NCBI GenBank assembly: GCA_903928325.1 | Contig: CAIYQF010000493.1 | Coordinates: 1 to 8,989 of the forward strand | Source of the DNA: an uncultured beta proteobacterium | GTDB taxonomy: Bacteria; Pseudomonadota; Gammaproteobacteria; Burkholderiales; Burkholderiaceae_C | Length of the DNA stretch: 8,989 nt | Direction: 5' to 3' | Part shown: piece after piece, positions 6,289 through 8,989 of the stretch | Layout of the letters: the number at the start of each line of letters is the position of its first letter | Position numbering within the stretch: the stretch's first letter is position 1 | Made by a program: the position numbers and the translations under genes | Notes under the pieces: model-generated | What the model was told of the DNA's origin: nothing | Databases searched by the model: none | The model's input: only the letters and a program-made list of their open reading frames with translations

Positions 6289-7839
6289 CTACCTTGCGTG
6301 CTCGGCCACCCAGTCCAGCAATTTAAGGCGCTGCACCTTGCCCGAAGGGCCGCGCGGCAGGTCGTGCACAAAGTGAAACAGCTTGGGCGTCTTGTAGCGC
6401 CCCAGTGCCGTGGTGCAAAACTCGCGTAGCGCGGGCTCATCTGCCGCATGGCCCTCCCGCAGCACCACGCAGACCATGATTTCCTGGCCGTAGTGCGCGT
6501 CGGCAATGCCCACGGCGGCGGCGTCCAGCACGGCGGGGTGGCGCAACAGCGCTTCGTCAATCTCGCGCGGGGCAATGTTTTCGCCGCCTTTGATGATGAG
6601 TTCCTTGATGCGCCCGGTCACAAAGAAGAAGCCGTCGGCGTCGCGGTGGCCCAGGTCACCGGTGCGCAGCCAGCCGTCGGGGGTGAAGCTGGCACGCGTT
6701 GCCTCCTCGTTCTTGTAGTAGCCGCGCATCACCTGCGGGCCCCGGATGGCGATCTCGCCCGTGGTGCCGTCCGGCACCGCTTGCAGCGCGGCGTCAATAA
6801 CGCGCGCCTCGCAGCCCGAGGCGCGGCCCACGGCGCCCAACTTGCGCAATCCCGGCTCCAGCGGGTTGGAGAACGCCGGCGCCACGGTTTCGGTCAGGCC
6901 CATTGTCTCGATGATGCCAATGCCAAATTTGGCCTCAAACGCGCGCAAATGTGCCGGTGGCAAGGCCGCAGAGGCGCTGCGGCAAAAGCGGATGCCCGCC
7001 ACGCTATGGAGCGGCGCGGCGCCTTCCAGCAAATAGGAAATCATGGTCGGCACCACATTGATCCAGGTGCAGCCGCTGCCAGCGGCCTGCTGCCAAAAGG
7101 CGCCTGCGGAGAACTTGGGCGGCATGGCCAGGCTGCCGCCGTGCGCCAGCGGCGCGAGCATGGTGACTGCAAAGGCGTTGATGTGGTACAGCGGCAGCAC
7201 CGCCAGCACCCGGTCTTGGGGGGTGAGCGCGTGCTCGGCGCTGATGGCGCGCGCGTTGGCGGCCAGGTTGGCCTGCGTCAGCATCACGCCCTTGGGCACG
7301 CCGGTGGTCCCCGAGGTGTACATCAGCAGAGCCAGCGCGTCCGGGCTGGGCGCGGGCGTGTCGGTTTCTGCGCTGGGCAGAATGTCTTGGGCCGGGTCAT
7401 AGTCCGGGCTGCACACCAAGAGCGCAATCGGGCGCTGCAGCGTGGCCAGCACGGCGCGCACGCGCTCGGCCCAGTCGGGGCTGGCGATCACCAGCTTGCA
7501 GTCGCTGTGCTCCAGCACATAGGCCATTTGCGTAGCGCTACTGAGCAGGTTGACCGGGTTGACGCACCAGCCGCCGTGCAGGGCGCCCAGCAGCAGGCGC
7601 AAGGTGCTCAGGCCGTTGGGCATAACCAGCGATACGGTGTCGCCCGGCTGCACGCCGTGGCCCAGCAAAAGTGTGGCCACCTGGCGGCAGTTGCGCGCCA
7701 GGTGGCCAAAGGTGAGCTGCGCACCTGCGCCATCGGCAGCGTCAGCGGGCACGGCCAGCGCATAGACCGCCTCGGGTCGCAGCGCAGCCTGGGCGTCTAG
7801 CAAGGCGCGCACGGTGCGCGGGGTATCAGACGAACTCAT
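6289..7839 (-). CDS. sauT: AMP-forming acyl-CoA ligase, probable sulfoacetate-CoA ligase SauT
   Basis: This is a class I adenylate-forming enzyme that activates a carboxylate with ATP and CoA. All core motifs are intact in the 516 residues: the phosphate-binding loop YTSGTTGVPKG (174-184), ETMGLTE (311-317), WLRTGD with Asp395, the hinge GRIKELIIKGGENI (409-422) and the C-terminal catalytic Lys501 in GPSGKVQR. No signal peptide is seen, so the protein is cytoplasmic. Its start overlaps the stop of the acylating aldehyde dehydrogenase as ATGA, so the two are translationally coupled. In Cupriavidus necator the sauRSTU cluster has sauS directly before sauT; SauT makes sulfoacetyl-CoA from sulfoacetate and SauS reduces it. 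Family and context support SauT, but substrate specificity cannot be read from motifs. Carnitine-, malonate- or other short-acid-CoA ligases share this fold, and no SauU transporter follows. The generic enzyme class is near certain; the substrate is moderate. Confidence 0.85.
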   Translation of the reverse strand: MSSSDTPRTVRALLDAQAALRPEAVYALAVPADAADGAGAQLTFGHLARNCRQVATLLLGHGVQPGDTVSLVMPNGLSTLRLLLGALHGGWCVNPVNLLSSATQMAYVLEHSDCKLVIASPDWAERVRAVLATLQRPIALLVCSPDYDPAQDILPSAETDTPAPSPDALALLMYTSGTTGVPKGVMLTQANLAANARAISAEHALTPQDRVLAVLPLYHINAFAVTMLAPLAHGGSLAMPPKFSAGAFWQQAAGSGCTWINVVPTMISYLLEGAAPLHSVAGIRFCRSASAALPPAHLRAFEAKFGIGIIETMGLTETVAPAFSNPLEPGLRKLGAVGRASGCEARVIDAALQAVPDGTTGEIAIRGPQVMRGYYKNEEATRASFTPDGWLRTGDLGHRDADGFFFVTGRIKELIIKGGENIAPREIDEALLRHPAVLDAAAVGIADAHYGQEIMVCVVLREGHAADEPALREFCTTALGRYKTPKLFHFVHDLPRGPSGKVQRLKLLDWVAEHAR

Positions 7840-8989
7840 GCGCGGCCAAACTTGGCAAAGTAGCTGCCAAAAATCGCGTCCTCGGTGGGCATGCGCTCAG
7901 GAATAGGGCGCGAGATGCGGGTGATGTTGAGGTAGTGCCGGTAGTTCATGTTGTCCGAGAAATTGTTTTTGCCCCAGGTGCCGCAGCCCATGGAGAGCGA
8001 AAACGGCAGGCCGTTGTCAAAGCTGCCGCCCGTCGCTATGCAGTGCGCTTGATCGACGATCACGCGGCTGACCGGCAGCTCTTGCCCCAAACGCAGCGCG
8101 CGCGCAGGCAAGGCGCTGTGCAAACCGACCGAGTGGCCCGCTCCCTGAAAGGTGTAAATGCGCTCCACCAACGCAATAGCGGCGTCAAAGTCGGCAGCGC
8201 CATACAGCGTGAGCACGGGGCAGAGTTTTTCGCCCGAGAACGGGTGGTCGTCGCCCACGCCGTCTTCCTCCACCAACAAGATGCGGGGCTTAAGCGCTGC
8301 CACGTCCAACAGCCCGGCGCGCTGTGCCACCACGGTGGCGCTTTGGCCGATGGCGGCGGGCGAGAGCTTGCCGTCGGGCCACATCACCGCCTGCAAAGCC
8401 TTCTTTTGCGCGGCGGTAAGCAGCACTGCGCCTTGGGCCTGCAAGGCGGCAGTGGCGCTTGTGCGCACCGCGTCCAGCAGCACCAAGCTGTTCTCAGAAG
8501 AGCAACTGGTGGCGTTGTCAAAGGTTTTGGACCGCACGATGCGTTCGGCGGCCAGGGCCAGGTCGGCGGTCTCGTCCACGATGCCCGCCACATTGCCCGC
8601 GCCCACGCCAAAGGCCGGGGTGCCGCTGGCATAGGCCGCGCGCACATTGGCCTGCGAGCCAGTGGCCACTACCAAATCGCAGGCGGCCATGAGCGTGTAA
8701 GTAGCTGCCTTGCTGATGGGCGAAGGCAGCATTTGCACCAAGTCGCGCGGCGCACCGATGCGGTCAAACTCGGCGTGGATGTATTCCAAGAGGCGCGCGC
8801 TGGTGGCCCAGCCCTTGGGCGAGGGCGCCACGATGACCGCGTTGCGGCCTTTGAGGGCGTTGATGATTTTGTTGGCCGGGGTGGCCGCCGGGTTGGTGGA
8901 CGGCGTGATAGCGCAGACCACGCCCACCGGGCGGGCGATCTCGGTAATGCCGTTGGCGGCGTCCTCACGGATCACGCCCACCGACTTGG
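7836..8989 (-). CDS. sauS: Acylating aldehyde dehydrogenase, probable sulfoacetaldehyde dehydrogenase SauS (5'-partial)
   Basis: This CoA-acylating NAD(P)-dependent aldehyde dehydrogenase interconverts an acyl-CoA and its aldehyde in the cytoplasm. The frame runs through the right edge (SVGVIRED and earlier residues), so the start is outside the window. By comparison with EutE/AdhE-type enzymes roughly 80-100 N-terminal residues are missing. Visible motifs, numbered from the valine encoded at 8981, are the cofactor-fold segment ARPVGVVCAITPSTNPAATP (16-35), VVATGSQANVRAAYASGTPAFGVGAGN (104-130), FDNATSCSSENS (154-165) with the catalytic cysteine at Cys160, and the C-terminal block GGSFDNGLPFSLSMGCGTWG (318-337). 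These are typical of the acylating family and not of ordinary aldehyde dehydrogenases. The stop overlaps the ligase start (ATGA). Pairing with an AMP-forming CoA ligase favours SauS (sulfoacetyl-CoA to sulfoacetaldehyde) over ethanolamine- or alcohol-linked homologues, because no microcompartment genes are visible. Confidence 0.87.
   Translation of the reverse strand, partial: KSVGVIREDAANGITEIARPVGVVCAITPSTNPAATPANKIINALKGRNAVIVAPSPKGWATSARLLEYIHAEFDRIGAPRDLVQMLPSPISKAATYTLMAACDLVVATGSQANVRAAYASGTPAFGVGAGNVAGIVDETADLALAAERIVRSKTFDNATSCSSENSLVLLDAVRTSATAALQAQGAVLLTAAQKKALQAVMWPDGKLSPAAIGQSATVVAQRAGLLDVAALKPRILLVEEDGVGDDHPFSGEKLCPVLTLYGAADFDAAIALVERIYTFQGAGHSVGLHSALPARALRLGQELPVSRVIVDQAHCIATGGSFDNGLPFSLSMGCGTWGKNNFSDNMNYRHYLNITRISRPIPERMPTEDAIFGSYFAKFGRA

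Noticed and set aside
6448..7800. A 450-residue open frame on the plus strand opposite the CoA ligase gene
   Set aside because: It lies fully antisense to a ligase with all motifs intact. Its composition is dominated by His, Gln, Ala, Gly and Val, as expected from the reverse frame of GC-rich coding DNA. No domain is recognisable.

Overview
The window looks like chromosomal DNA of a GC-rich betaproteobacterium, most likely a Burkholderiales member of the Comamonadaceae type. That is inferred from codon and GC style and from the kinds of genes present; no rRNA or other lineage marker is in the window. There are eight recognisable or plausible genes. Seven read leftwards on the minus strand and one reads rightwards at the left edge. 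I see no tRNA, rRNA, CRISPR array, transposase, integrase or phage gene.

Left part (1-2375): an orphan protein of at least 329 residues reads rightwards (31-1020) and its frame stays open to the left edge. It converges on a ketopantoate reductase-family gene (1086-2108, minus). The 65-base convergent gap holds a GC-rich hairpin. Upstream of the reductase is the only sizeable non-coding stretch (2109-2375). It is visibly lower in GC and contains several inverted repeats that can be drawn as one branched fold plus a second stem.

Middle part (2376-6166, all minus; in order of transcription): a small secreted protein of unknown function, a secreted CapA-type metallophosphatase, a NodI-like ABC ATPase, a NodJ-like ABC-2 permease, and the rRNA-maturation endonuclease YbeY. 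The secreted protein and CapA share an ATGA stop/start overlap. The ATPase stop and permease start are one base apart. Both arrangements suggest translational coupling and real operon pairs. YbeY follows the permease after 49 bases and is probably co-transcribed or has a weak promoter of its own.

Right part (6289-8989, minus): an acylating aldehyde dehydrogenase, cut by the right edge, overlaps by ATGA with an AMP-forming acyl-CoA ligase. The pair best fits SauS-SauT of sulfoacetate dissimilation, in which SauT makes sulfoacetyl-CoA and SauS reduces it to sulfoacetaldehyde. No transporter (SauU) follows SauT in this window, so the substrate is not fixed by context and another carboxylate is possible.

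I do not see a clearly new defence or mobile system. The points most worth a second look are the catabolic pair next to a secreted unknown/CapA pair, the structured intergenic region, and the orphan gene at the left edge.
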